Source: Phycisphaeraceae bacterium (GTDB lineage Bacteria; Planctomycetota; Phycisphaerae; Phycisphaerales; Phycisphaeraceae). Taken from it: 7,061 nucleotides of DNA. The position numbers were made by a program, and so were the translations under genes. The stretch lies in NCBI GenBank assembly GCA_028281215.1, contig JANQKH010000845.1, positions 1 through 7,061 on the forward strand. The letters are read 5' to 3'. Within the stretch, counting starts at the first letter, position 1. The number at the start of each line of letters is the position of its first letter. The notes under the pieces were generated by a model. That model searched no databases. It was not told where the DNA came from and saw only the letters and a program-made list of their open reading frames with translations. Of the stretch, positions 6,996-7,061 are shown piece after piece.

Positions 6996-7061
6996 TTTTT
7001 CCGTGGTTGCGAACATCAATACGAGTGACAGAATGATGCAGATCATGAACAGGCGCATCAG
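6961..7061 (-). other. Apparently inverted segment: continuation of the permease read on the opposite strand
   Basis: Read on the minus strand from 7061 to 6963, this segment is open for 33 codons. They give a strongly hydrophobic helix (MRLFMICIILSLVLMFATT) and then GRIETVGSI. That is what I expect after the NPxxVKEFRTRRF motif of the permease, which stops making sense at about 6962 on the plus strand. The break falls in the 8-base palindrome TCGATCGA (6961-6968). Past it the minus-strand frame simply runs antisense to the permease. The hydrophobic reading is seen directly; inversion or chimerism is inferred. A genuine start of another minus-strand gene is less likely, because its continuation would lie entirely antisense to the permease. 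Confidence 0.55.

Noticed and set aside
6498..7058. 186-codon minus-strand gene starting MRLFMICIIL
   Set aside because: Only the first ~32 residues look like protein. The remainder is the antisense of the permease, rich in His and Arg. Explained better as an inverted piece of the permease joined at 6961-6968.

Overview
This 7,061-base window is GC-rich bacterial DNA, cut inside a gene at its left edge and apparently at its right edge too. I think it is most likely from a planctomycete-like or related deep-branching bacterium, probably a metagenomic or single-cell contig. The grounds are modest: the style of the ABC-2 permease (modules opening with NPxxxKE), a large uncharacterised accessory protein beside it, a secreted NHL-repeat protein, and patchy use of Shine-Dalgarno sites. 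No rRNA, tRNA, CRISPR array, insertion sequence or phage gene is visible.

Left part, minus strand (1-1768). The N-terminal third of selB, the selenocysteine-specific elongation factor, runs off the left edge. Upstream of it on the same strand, 44 bases away, lies a complete gene for an exported six-bladed NHL-repeat beta-propeller protein. The two may be co-transcribed, but nothing links them functionally.

Middle (1769-1898). A 130-base divergent intergenic region holds an imperfect inverted repeat. Its arms each carry a TATCAT hexamer facing outward, which suggests a shared divergent promoter or operator region.

Right part, plus strand (1899-7061). A tight three-gene operon encodes an ABC-2 type export system. 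It comprises a 955-residue membrane-anchored accessory protein with large extracytoplasmic regions, an ABC ATPase starting one base after it at a GTG with a strong ribosome binding site, and an ABC-2 permease eight bases further on. The ATPase should power the permease. The accessory protein probably works with them at the membrane, much as GldG-type proteins accompany GldA/GldF, but its substrate is unknown.

The most notable finding is at the right end. The permease reads normally up to its second NPxxxKEFRTRRF motif near 6962 and then loses sense. The opposite strand of the last ~100 bases encodes what looks like the missing continuation, a transmembrane helix followed by an ETVGSI motif. 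The end of the window therefore appears to be inverted relative to the gene, at an 8-base palindrome. An amplification or assembly chimera is the leading explanation and a real small inversion the alternative. I found no convincing new defence, mobile or RNA system.
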